Assembly: GCF_016287535.1 (NCBI RefSeq)
Contig: NZ_JAEFAJ010000001.1
Coordinates: 186,001-250,000, forward strand
Direction: 5' to 3'
Length of the DNA: 64,000 bases
Origin: Ruminococcus sp.
GTDB taxonomy: Bacteria > Bacillota > Clostridia > Oscillospirales > Ruminococcaceae
The notes below the pieces were generated by a model that saw only the letters and a program-made list of their open reading frames with translations, was not told the origin of the DNA and searched no databases. Position numbers and translations under genes: made by a program. Positions 8,030-15,726 of this stretch are shown here, piece by piece (the stretch's first letter is position 1; each line of letters begins with the position of its first letter).

Positions 8030-9247
8030 TCACTTAAATACTGCAAGCAGGAAGCCGGCAGCGATAGCAGAGCCGATAACGCCCGCAACATTCGGTCCCA
8101 TAGCGTGCATGAGAAGGAAGTTTGAAGGATTAGCCTTCTGACCCTCCATCTGTGATACACGTGCAGCCATAGGAACGGCTGAAACACCGGCAGAACCGAT
8201 AAGAGGATTGATCTTGCCGCCTGAGAGCTTATACATGATCTTACCGACAAGAAGTCCGCCGACTGTCGAGAAGCAGAATGCTGTAAGACCAAGAACTACT
8301 ATCTTGATAGTCTCAAGGGAGAGGAAACGCTCAGCAGCAGTTGTAGCACCAACTGAGATTCCGAGGAATACAGTTACAATATTCATAAGAGCATTCTGAA
8401 CAGTATCTGAAAGTCTTTCTGTAACTCCGCACTCTCTCCAGAGGTTGCCCAGCATAAGGCAGCCAACAAGAGGAGCTGTTGAAGGAAGAAGAAGAATAAC
8501 GAACATTGCAACAATTATAGGGAAAATTATCTTCTCTGTCTTTGAAACTACACGAGTCTGCTCCATCTTTACCTCTCTCTCCTTCTTTGTAGTAAGGAGT
8601 TTCATTATCGGAGGCTGAATCATAGGAATGAGAGCCATATAGGAATATGCCGCGATAGCGATAGGTCCGAGAAGATGAGGAGCAAGTTTTGTAGTAAGGA
8701 AGATAGCTGTGGGTCCGTCGGCACCGCCGATGATACCGATGGAAGCAGCTTCGTTTCCTGTAAATCCAAGGCAAACGGCACCGAAGAATGCGAGGAATAC
8801 ACCCATCTGAGCGGCAGCTCCGAGGAGAAGGCTCTTAGGATTGGAGATAAGCGGACCAAAGTCAGTCATCGCGCCAACGCCCATGAAAATGAGTGAAGGA
8901 TAGATACCAGCCTTAACACCTATGTAAAGGATATCAAGGAGTCCGCCGTTACGCATGATAGCGCCGTAGCTGTGATAGTCAGGGTGGTCGTGATTGAGGA
9001 AGTTATCCCACAGATCCAAGTGATAAAGGGCGTCTGTAGATCCCGCACCAAAGTACGAAAGATTTACGAGCAGACAGCCGAATGCGATACCAACGAGAAG
9101 AAGCGGTTCAAACTTCTTTTTGATTCCGAGGTAAAGAAGAACACAGGAAATAATTATCATTATAAGGTTCTTCCATCCGCCGTTAACGAAAAAGCTTTGG
9201 AAACCTGAATCATTCCACAAAGTTTTCAGGGTTTCAAGAATATCCAT
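8030..9247 (-). CDS. oadB: Sodium ion-translocating decarboxylase, beta subunit
   Basis: 405 aa, about ten membrane segments. This subunit takes CO2 from carboxybiotin and pumps Na+ outward. Hallmarks are FMGVGAMTDFGPL, the Na+/H+ site GIIGGADGPTAIF with the essential Asp (Asp177), the GSAGVSAVPMAARV stretch and the C-terminal MHAMGPNVAGVIGSA. Last gene of the operon, 13 bp after the biotin carrier with AAGGAGGG as ribosome site. Sequence alone cannot separate an oxaloacetate from a methylmalonyl- or glutaconyl-CoA pump, but the alpha subunit upstream points to oxaloacetate. Confidence 0.95.
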   Translation of the reverse strand: MDILETLKTLWNDSGFQSFFVNGGWKNLIMIIISCVLLYLGIKKKFEPLLLVGIAFGCLLVNLSYFGAGSTDALYHLDLWDNFLNHDHPDYHSYGAIMRNGGLLDILYIGVKAGIYPSLIFMGVGAMTDFGPLISNPKSLLLGAAAQMGVFLAFFGAVCLGFTGNEAASIGIIGGADGPTAIFLTTKLAPHLLGPIAIAAYSYMALIPMIQPPIMKLLTTKKEREVKMEQTRVVSKTEKIIFPIIVAMFVILLLPSTAPLVGCLMLGNLWRECGVTERLSDTVQNALMNIVTVFLGISVGATTAAERFLSLETIKIVVLGLTAFCFSTVGGLLVGKIMYKLSGGKINPLIGSAGVSAVPMAARVSQMEGQKANPSNFLLMHAMGPNVAGVIGSAIAAGFLLAVFK

Positions 9248-9260
9248 CTACTTGCCCTCC

Positions 9261-9662
9261 TTATGCTATAACAACAAGAGGAGCGCCTGTGTCTACAACA
9301 GAACCCTTGCTTGTAACTACCTGAGCAACTGTACCGTCCTTAGGAGCTACTATTTCATTTTCCATTTTCATAGCTTCGAGAATAACGAGTATCTGACCAG
9401 CCTTTACCGTATCACCCTGTGCAACATCAACTCTGATGATATTGCCGGGCATAGGAGCTGTAACAGTTTCGCCTGCCGCAAGATTTACGGGAGCAGCAGG
9501 TGCAGCCGCAGGAGCGGGAGCTGCTGCAGGAGCAGCGGCAACAGGTGCAGCCGCAGCGGCAGGTGCAGGTGCGAGTGCCTCATATTCGTCAAGAAGAACA
9601 GCCTTTCCCTGTTCTACTTCTACTTCATAAGTCTTACCGTTAAGTGTAACTTTATACTTCAT
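9261..9662 (-). CDS. Biotin carboxyl carrier protein of the Na+ pump decarboxylase
   Basis: 133 aa: a small N-terminal beta region (residues 1-30), a flexible Ala/Pro linker (about 31-60), then a biotinyl domain ending the protein. The biotin lysine is Lys99 in EAMKMEN, and the MPGNIIRV entry strand is canonical. It shuttles the carboxyl group from the OadA carboxyltransferase to OadB. In many bacteria this domain is the C-terminus of OadA; here it is a separate gene, which fits the short OadA. Ribosome site AAGGAGG. Runs of GCA/GCC codons make the linker DNA repetitive. Confidence 0.93.
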   Translation of the reverse strand: MKYKVTLNGKTYEVEVEQGKAVLLDEYEALAPAPAAAAAPVAAAPAAAPAPAAAPAAPVNLAAGETVTAPMPGNIIRVDVAQGDTVKAGQILVILEAMKMENEIVAPKDGTVAQVVTSKGSVVDTGAPLVVIA

Positions 9663-9664
9663 GA

Positions 9665-10051
9665 TTATTTGACCTCCTTAATGGAAATAAAGTGCAGCTC
9701 ATTGAGCGGCTTCTGCATTTTGTCTGCAACAATAGCCATTATCATAGCAGCTTCCTTATCAGGAACGTCAAAGAGCTTTATGTGACCGGCTGAACCGGGA
9801 GCAAGAGGGAGCTCTGCCTTAACCTCAGCGGCAGCAGGTGCAGCCTTTACTTCGGCAGCAGCCTTTTTAGCAGCCTCTTCCTTGGCATTTTTTGATTTAA
9901 AGTACGCACCAGTACAGTACAATACTATCATAAGGCATACAAGTCCTGCAAAAACTACTGTGTATCCGAATATAGCAGTTACAGCAGCGTCGCCTATCGT
10001 AATATCATCTAAACTCTCAGCAGCAGCGGAAAGAATAACATTATCAAACAT
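9665..10051 (-). CDS. oadG: Sodium pump decarboxylase, gamma subunit (OadG)
   Basis: 128 aa. One membrane span (about residues 25-48, VTAIFGYTVVFAGLVCLMIVLYC) followed by a Lys/Ala-rich cytosolic stretch and a C-terminal domain. This plan is that of OadG, which joins the alpha and beta subunits. It is placed between oadA (13 bp upstream) and the biotin carrier gene (2 bp downstream), as expected. Unlike the shortest OadG proteins, the C-terminal 35 residues (from GHIKLFDVPDKEAAMIMAIV) look folded. A GGGGAGGG ribosome site precedes the ATG. Confidence 0.88.
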   Translation of the reverse strand: MFDNVILSAAAESLDDITIGDAAVTAIFGYTVVFAGLVCLMIVLYCTGAYFKSKNAKEEAAKKAAAEVKAAPAAAEVKAELPLAPGSAGHIKLFDVPDKEAAMIMAIVADKMQKPLNELHFISIKEVK

Positions 10052-10064
10052 AGTTTCCCTCCCC

Positions 10065-11462
10065 TTACATAGCCTCGATAGTGTAAACTGCTTCGTTTTC
10101 TTCCTTGGCTTTACGATCCTTGAGGAACTTCAGGGTCTGATCGGGGTAGCAGATATAGCTCATTACGTCCTCTTCACTGCGGCAAAGATCGCCGAGTACC
10201 TTCTTAGCGTCAGCAAATTCCTCACCTGTACGCTTCTGGTCTTCTATACGGCAGTCAACAGCTTCGCTGTCACCGAGAACCTTATCAACCAGTTCCTGTG
10301 CTATAGGTGCGGGAGGATTACCGTACTCGCCCTTTATATAGTTCTTTATCTCCTTGGAGATGTTCTTGTATCTTTCACCGACAAGCACGTTTGTTACAGC
10401 CTGATTTCCTACCATCTGTGAAAGAGGTGTAACAAGCGGAGGATAGCCCATATCTGCTCTAACCTTCGGGATCTCTGCAAGAGCAGCGTCAAACTTATCC
10501 ATTGCGTGCATATCTGTAAGATTTGCTATCATATTTGAAAGCATACCGCCGGGAACCTTGTACACAAGTGCCTGTGCGTCGGTTGCAAGGCTCTTGGGAT
10601 TGAGCTGACCGTTGTCGATATACTTCTGTTTGATAGGCTTGAAGTAGTCATTTACCTTGTTGATGATATCTTCTTTAAGACCGCTGTCAATTCCGTACTG
10701 GCTGAGAGCGTAGTACATAGTCTCTGTTGAAGGCTGTGAAGTACCGCCTGAGAAGCATGAAGTAGCGCAGTCGATAACATCTATGCCTGACTCGATAGCC
10801 TTTGTAAGTGTCATATATGCCATACCTGTAGTACAGTGAGTATGAAGAATAAGCGTCATATCGCCGATAGCGTCCTTGATTCCCTTGATAAGATGCTCAG
10901 CTTCATATGGTGACATGGTTCCTGCCATATCCTTGAGGCAGATAGTATCAAAGCCCATAGTCTTGAGCTCCTTGCACATCTCGATGTACTTGTCAACTGT
11001 ATGTACAGGACTCTGTGTATAAGAGATACAGCCTGATGCGATAGTCTTTTCAGTAGCATACTTCTTTGTTGCATTAAGGGCTGTCTCGATATTTCTGAAA
11101 TCGTTGAGAGCGTCAAAGATACGGATAACGTCGATACCATTCTTGATAGAAAGCTCAACGAATTTCTCAACTACGTCATCGTGATAATGCTTATATCCCA
11201 GAAGGTTCTGTCCTCTGAGAAGCATCTGGAGTCTGGTATTGGGAAGGTTCTTTCTGAGATTGCGAAGTCTTTCCCACGGATCTTCTCCAAGATAGCGCAG
11301 GCATGAGTCAAATGTTGCTCCGCCCCAGCATTCGATTGAATAATAACCTGCTTTGTCCATATCGGAAAGGATACCCTCATAGTCCGAATATGGAAGACGA
11401 GTAGCCATCAGCGACTGATTGGCATCACGTAATACGGTTTCTGTCAGTTGCACTTTTTTCAT
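10065..11462 (-). CDS. oadA: Oxaloacetate decarboxylase alpha subunit / pyruvate carboxyltransferase (no biotin domain)
   Basis: 465 aa. The carboxyltransferase TIM barrel moves the carboxyl of oxaloacetate to biotin, leaving pyruvate. Visible are the entry motif ETVLRDANQSLMATR, ECWGGATFD, RIFDALND, the catalytic lysine in ICLKDMAG, and the metal ligands in LHTHCTTGMAY, then the PycB-type C-terminal domain. The protein stops before the biotinyl domain, which is the separate gene downstream. A TTG two codons upstream also opens the frame, but GAGGAGG lies 7 nt before the ATG chosen. First gene of the pump operon. Confidence 0.95.
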   Translation of the reverse strand: MKKVQLTETVLRDANQSLMATRLPYSDYEGILSDMDKAGYYSIECWGGATFDSCLRYLGEDPWERLRNLRKNLPNTRLQMLLRGQNLLGYKHYHDDVVEKFVELSIKNGIDVIRIFDALNDFRNIETALNATKKYATEKTIASGCISYTQSPVHTVDKYIEMCKELKTMGFDTICLKDMAGTMSPYEAEHLIKGIKDAIGDMTLILHTHCTTGMAYMTLTKAIESGIDVIDCATSCFSGGTSQPSTETMYYALSQYGIDSGLKEDIINKVNDYFKPIKQKYIDNGQLNPKSLATDAQALVYKVPGGMLSNMIANLTDMHAMDKFDAALAEIPKVRADMGYPPLVTPLSQMVGNQAVTNVLVGERYKNISKEIKNYIKGEYGNPPAPIAQELVDKVLGDSEAVDCRIEDQKRTGEEFADAKKVLGDLCRSEEDVMSYICYPDQTLKFLKDRKAKEENEAVYTIEAM

Positions 11463-11580
11463 GTACAAGCCTCCTCAAAATATAAATCTGCATAGCAGAT
11501 AAAATTACACTGTTTCCCTTATGGGAACAAGGATCAATACCTTCCGGCAAAAATCCCAATCAAAAATTATTATATCATAT
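11463..11580 (-). promoter_or_regulatory. Leader and probable promoter of the oad operon
   Basis: A TATAAT box lies at 11569-11574 on the minus strand, without a convincing -35. The leader of about 100 nt holds a short GTTCCC-ATAA-GGGAAAC-type hairpin (11512-11528). I recognise no known riboswitch in it. Confidence 0.4.
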
Positions 11581-11657
11581 ACCGTTTGAAATTTCCACTC
11601 TTTTTACAAAATTTGTATTTATTTTTTATATTAAACAAAATCATGTAATAAAATGAC

Positions 11658-11688
11658 AAAAGGACCTGCATTATGCAAGTCCTTTTTT
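11658..11688 (-). terminator. Terminator after the GTPase-nuclease fusion gene
   Basis: AAAGGACTTGCA-type stem around ATAATG with a TTTT tail, one base after the stop. Confidence 0.75.
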
Positions 11689-11689
11689 G

Positions 11690-14260
11690 CTATTTCATAG
11701 TCTCAATATACTCTTTAATTGCGGTTTCTGCCGCGATACATCTTTTTTTGAATTCGGATGCTGATATTCTCATTGCTCCATTGCCTAAAATTATCATCTG
11801 CTCGACGCCGTCAGAGGTTGCCACACGGACACGGTGATCCTTTGAAAGAGAGTGTGTTACTTTCTCGATATACGTATCCGCTGTCTCAGATTCCTTTGTA
11901 TATACTATATTAATGTTACAGTATTTTTCGATATCACGGTGCTTTCCTTTGACTTTATAAGCGTCAAATACGAGAATGAGCTCGCAGCCGGCGTATCCCT
12001 GATAATTGCACATCCTGTTTATAAGCTCTCCCCTTGCAGCATCAAGGTTTTCTTCAGCGATCTTTTTCAGATCTTCCCATGAAAAAATAATATTATAACC
12101 GTCAACGAGAAGGTAATCCGGTCCCGAATACTTTGGCAACCGTATACTCTTGTCTTCTATATTTACAGCTTTTGTCTTTTTGAAAGCTCGGCTCGGCTCG
12201 CGGTTTATCTTTCCGTAGGTCATCTCGAATATAGCCATAAGCTCTTCATCGCTCACAGCCTTTTCAATAAAACGCGACGCTTTTAGTTTCCTATCCTCAG
12301 AGTTTTCTGAATCGTCTTTACCAGCCGTTGCGAGAGGAAGGTGCATATTGTCATAGACCTCGTCCCATTTTACATTGTAGCCTGCTCCGTGCGAACAGAA
12401 TATTGAATCAGCACTGTTTTCAATATCACCGTTGCAATCATATCCAATATCTGCAACTACCTCGTCTGTGTTATGACATTCCCTGTATCCGCTGAAATTA
12501 AGCGACAAGCGCCCCTTCCCCCGTGTATAAGCAATTACCTCTGCCTGATAGCTGCTGAGCTCCGAAACCGGTGCCATTCCTTTTATTACTGAGATATCTC
12601 CATTTGCTTCGGGACTGCAGAATTCAGCTGACATATGCTGAAGATCTGATATTGCCCTTCCGACATTTTCATTAGGTATCTCCAGTTCATACTCGTAATA
12701 TGGTTCGAGAAGAACTGATTCCGCACATCTGAGCCCCTGTCTGACAGCTCTGTATGTCGCCTGACGGAAGTCTCCTCCTTCTGTGTGCTTCAGGTGAGCT
12801 TTTCCTGCGACCAGCGTAAGCTTCATATCAGTTATCGGCGAACCAGTCAGTACACCTAAATGCGTTTTCTCGGCAAGATGAGTTAGTATCAGTCTCTGCC
12901 AGTTTCTGTCAAGCTCATCCTCAGAGCATGATGTATCAAATACAAGTCCGCTGCCTAATGGGAGAGGTTCAAGGAGAATGTGCGCCTCCGCATAATGTCT
13001 CAGCGGCTCATAGTGTCCTATGCCCTCAACAGGAAAACGTATCGTTTCTTTATAAGCTACCGCACCGTCGGCAAAACCGGCTGAAAAGCCAAATTTTTCC
13101 TTGATCTTGCGTGTAAGCACCTCTATCTGTACTGCCCCCATAAGCTGAATGTGTATCTCCCTGTTCTGTTCATCCCATACAATGTGGAGCTGCGGATCTT
13201 CATCTTCAAGTATCCTCAGATCCTTCAGCGCGTCATATACATTAATATCATCAGGCACTATCACCTTATAAGTCATAACAGGTTCGATATATGCTCTCTC
13301 ACTGTTCCTTATAAATCCTATCCCCTGTCCGGCATATGTTTCCGGAAGACCAGTAACGGCGCATACATCACCGGGGTCAGCATATTCTGCGTTACGGAAT
13401 TTTTCACCGGTATAGAATCTTATAGAACTTACCTTGGCAGAAACATCATTGCCGTCACTGTCTCTGTAACATATCTCATCACGCATTCCAAGCTGTCCGC
13501 CCATTATTTTGACATGAGTAAGCCTTGTACCCTTGGGATCGTATGATATCTTATAGACCTTAGCTCCGAATTCATTGGAATAAGCTGAAACCTCGGTATA
13601 TCTGTGCAGTATATCAATAAATTCGTCGATACCTTCCATTTTGAGTGCAGAACCAAAAAAACACGGAAATATTTCTCTGTTCTTTACAGCTTCTGCAATG
13701 TCAGTGATTCCTATACTGCTCTCAGAAATAAACTTTTCCATAAGTTTTTCCGAACAGTACGCAGAAGCCTCGGCTATTTCAGCACTGCTTCCCGTAAAAT
13801 CGACACAGCCGGCTGACAGCTTACTGCTCAGGTTACGGATTATCGAGCTTTTGTCAGCACCTATAAGATCCATTTTATTTACAAAAATGAATACCGGCAC
13901 CTCATACTTCTGGAGAAGTTTCCATAAAGTATGAGTATGGCTCTGTACACCGTCGGTACCGCTTATAACAAGGACAGCATAGTCCAGTACACACATTGTT
14001 CGCTCGGTTTCAGCTGTAAAATCAACGTGTCCGGGAGTATCAAGAAGGGTATATCTTGTGCCGTCAACAGTAAATTCAGCCTGTGAGGAAAAAATTGTGA
14101 TACCACGCTCTCTTTCTATAGAGTCGGTGTCAAGCGCTGAATTACCGTTATCCACTCTGCCGAGCTTCCGTATAACACCTGTTTTATACAATATAGCCTC
14201 AGCAAGTGTTGTTTTTCCCGAATCAACATGAGCGGTTATTCCGATAGTTATGTTTTTCAT
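11690..14260 (-). CDS. TetM/EF-G-like ribosomal GTPase fused to a YacP/Rae1-like NYN endoribonuclease
   Basis: 856 aa. Residues 1 to about 640 follow the Tet(M)/EF-G plan: G1 AHVDSGKTT (10-18), RERGITI, DTPGH, NKMD, then domains II-V and the Tet(M)-like end CSHGAGYNVKWDEV. After a linker, the last 140 residues are a complete NYN nuclease of the YacP type with its acidic residues in DGYN (Asp720), VFDAYK (Asp766), SETADTYIE (Asp795) and ATSD (Asp817). In Bacillus, YacP/Rae1 is separate and cuts mRNA in the ribosomal A site. The GTPase part may clear or probe the A site and deliver the nuclease; this is inference. GAGGTG precedes two adjacent ATGs; the second has better spacing. Single-gene transcript. 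Confidence 0.9.
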   Translation of the reverse strand: MKNITIGITAHVDSGKTTLAEAILYKTGVIRKLGRVDNGNSALDTDSIERERGITIFSSQAEFTVDGTRYTLLDTPGHVDFTAETERTMCVLDYAVLVISGTDGVQSHTHTLWKLLQKYEVPVFIFVNKMDLIGADKSSIIRNLSSKLSAGCVDFTGSSAEIAEASAYCSEKLMEKFISESSIGITDIAEAVKNREIFPCFFGSALKMEGIDEFIDILHRYTEVSAYSNEFGAKVYKISYDPKGTRLTHVKIMGGQLGMRDEICYRDSDGNDVSAKVSSIRFYTGEKFRNAEYADPGDVCAVTGLPETYAGQGIGFIRNSERAYIEPVMTYKVIVPDDINVYDALKDLRILEDEDPQLHIVWDEQNREIHIQLMGAVQIEVLTRKIKEKFGFSAGFADGAVAYKETIRFPVEGIGHYEPLRHYAEAHILLEPLPLGSGLVFDTSCSEDELDRNWQRLILTHLAEKTHLGVLTGSPITDMKLTLVAGKAHLKHTEGGDFRQATYRAVRQGLRCAESVLLEPYYEYELEIPNENVGRAISDLQHMSAEFCSPEANGDISVIKGMAPVSELSSYQAEVIAYTRGKGRLSLNFSGYRECHNTDEVVADIGYDCNGDIENSADSIFCSHGAGYNVKWDEVYDNMHLPLATAGKDDSENSEDRKLKASRFIEKAVSDEELMAIFEMTYGKINREPSRAFKKTKAVNIEDKSIRLPKYSGPDYLLVDGYNIIFSWEDLKKIAEENLDAARGELINRMCNYQGYAGCELILVFDAYKVKGKHRDIEKYCNINIVYTKESETADTYIEKVTHSLSKDHRVRVATSDGVEQMIILGNGAMRISASEFKKRCIAAETAIKEYIETMK

Positions 14261-14293
14261 CATTTCACCTCGGTCATATAAGCTATTTGCTTA

Positions 14294-14322
14294 ATTGTAT
14301 CACAAAAAAATAATTTTGTCCA
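14294..14322 (-). promoter_or_regulatory. Promoter of the GTPase-nuclease fusion gene
   Basis: TGGACA, 17 nt, TACAAT on the minus strand, with TG before the -10 box. Confidence 0.6.
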
Positions 14323-14387
14323 TATATTAAATGTTGTGTCCTTATCAGATAATGGTGAATATAATGAATATAAAGCGGAGGGAAAAA

Positions 14388-15026
14388 ATGAGAAAAAGAA
14401 CTCGCAGGAACCGGAAAATGATCGGTATATATATGTTTTTAATCATATTTTTACTGATTTTTTCCGTGATCAGAACAGAAAAACTTCTCAAACCAGTGGT
14501 AACCGAGCAGGCTGAACACTTCTCAGAGAAGATCGCCGCAGAGATAATCGAAAGCACAGTTTCCGGATATCTGAGAGATAACAGGTACAGATACAGTGAT
14601 TTTGCAGCCGTACTTTACAACGAAAAAAAACAGGCAGCGTCTGTCGAGACCATTCCTTATACTATTAATAAAGTGCAGTCAGAACTTACGCTTCTGATAA
14701 ATCAGAGACTTAAAAGCGCGGACAAAGCCAAAACTGAAATACCGATAGGGACTCTTACTCAAACCTACGTTTTTAATGGCAAAGGACCAAAAATACATAT
14801 AAGGATCAGTCCTTTGGGCTCAGCAGACGTAAAAATCAAAAGCGAACTGGAAAGCGCAGGTATAAATCAGACCAAGCATCACATTTCAGCTGTTATCTCA
14901 GTAAATGTAACCTCATCAACACCGCTTTATAAATTCAATACTCATACCGAATTTGAATTCCTTATCGCTGAAACTGTAATTATAGGCGATGTGCCGGATA
15001 TATCACCTGTCTATGGTAAGAAATGA
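14388..15026 (+). CDS. yunB: Sporulation protein YunB
   Basis: 212 aa. A very basic N-terminus (MRKRTRRNRK), one membrane anchor (about 12-27), then an extracytoplasmic domain. The pattern SEKIAAEIIESTVSGYL, then PIGTLTQTYVFNGKGPKI and the ending of the type AETVIIGDVP matches YunB of spore formers, a SigE-controlled protein of the mother cell. Start: GCGGAGG 5-6 nt before the ATG at 14388, so the longer frame upstream is not used. It stops 3 bp before the stop of the convergent methyltransferase gene. Its presence is the best evidence that this organism carries a sporulation programme. Confidence 0.88.
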   Translation: MRKRTRRNRKMIGIYMFLIIFLLIFSVIRTEKLLKPVVTEQAEHFSEKIAAEIIESTVSGYLRDNRYRYSDFAAVLYNEKKQAASVETIPYTINKVQSELTLLINQRLKSADKAKTEIPIGTLTQTYVFNGKGPKIHIRISPLGSADVKIKSELESAGINQTKHHISAVISVNVTSSTPLYKFNTHTEFEFLIAETVIIGDVPDISPVYGKK

Positions 15027-15029
15027 TCT

Positions 15030-15668
15030 TTACTTTCTTCCCTCTGCACAAACCCATTTCTCTCCGGGCTGAGTATGTATCCTTATGTCAGTAAATCCGG
15101 CATTTCCCAGCAGCGAACGGAATTCCGCAACCGTAGGGTTAAAAAGATGGAACTTTCGTATGCCTTCGATATCTTTTTCGTCAAGTTCTGCATCACCATT
15201 TATATCGGCAACGATAAACAATCGTCCGCCTTTTCTGAGAACTCTGCGCACTTCCCTGAGATTTTCAGCCGGATCAGGCCAGAAATAAAAGCTTTCCACA
15301 GTGATGATCTTGTCGAAAGTGTTTTCTTCAAAAGGAAGCTTTTCTACAGAAGCTTTTATAATGCTTATTTTTCCGCATTCAACGTCCTTCATATTATGTT
15401 TTTCTGAAAGCATGGCCGAAACTTCTGAATGATCGACCCCATACAGCTTTCCTTCACTGATTTTTTCTGACATACGTCTGAGTGTTTCTCCGCCGCCGCA
15501 GCCGATATCCAGAACAATATCTTCAGCCCCAAGCTCAAGAAAGTCCAGTGCCCAGCCGGTAACGGCAGAATGGTGCTCGTTCATGCCCCTCAGCATTTCA
15601 ATACCTGCTTCGCCATGAGGTTTAGCGGGATTTCCGAGCTCTGTTATTGATAATTTTTCTTTTTCCAT
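15030..15668 (-). CDS. Class I SAM-dependent methyltransferase
   Basis: 212 aa. The Rossmann methyltransferase motifs are in order: motif I VLDIGCGGGETLRRM, the acidic residue after beta-2 in YGVDHSEV, IIKASVEKLPFEENTFD, and FYFWPDPAENLREVRRVLRKGG. This is the Methyltransf_11/UbiE-like type; the substrate cannot be told. Start: AGGAG lies 5 nt before the ATG at 15668; the 13 extra codons upstream lack a site. It stands alone between glmS upstream and yunB, which converges on it with only 3 bp between the stops. Confidence 0.85.
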   Translation of the reverse strand: MEKEKLSITELGNPAKPHGEAGIEMLRGMNEHHSAVTGWALDFLELGAEDIVLDIGCGGGETLRRMSEKISEGKLYGVDHSEVSAMLSEKHNMKDVECGKISIIKASVEKLPFEENTFDKIITVESFYFWPDPAENLREVRRVLRKGGRLFIVADINGDAELDEKDIEGIRKFHLFNPTVAEFRSLLGNAGFTDIRIHTQPGEKWVCAEGRK

Positions 15669-15690
15669 ACTAACTCCTGATATCAGAATT

Positions 15691-15725
15691 AAAGGCTGAC
15701 GCTTCACGCGACAGCCTTTATACTT
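15691..15725 (-). terminator. Probable terminator after glmS
   Basis: AAAGGCTG, 13-nt loop, CAGCCTTT; the T-tract on the minus strand is short (TTTAATT), so it is a weak call. Confidence 0.5.
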
Positions 15726-15726
15726 T

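Noticed and set aside
9480..9590. Plus-strand Ala/Gly-rich ORF
   Set aside because: It is the antisense of the Ala/Pro linker of the biotin carrier.
11690..14260. Acquired tetracycline resistance gene
   Set aside because: The GTPase part resembles Tet(M) in plan, but the sequence is well diverged, fused to a nuclease, and sits in plain chromosomal context without mobile elements.
14331..14387. N-terminal extension of YunB
   Set aside because: No ribosome site; GCGGAGG directly upstream of the ATG at 14388 sets the start.
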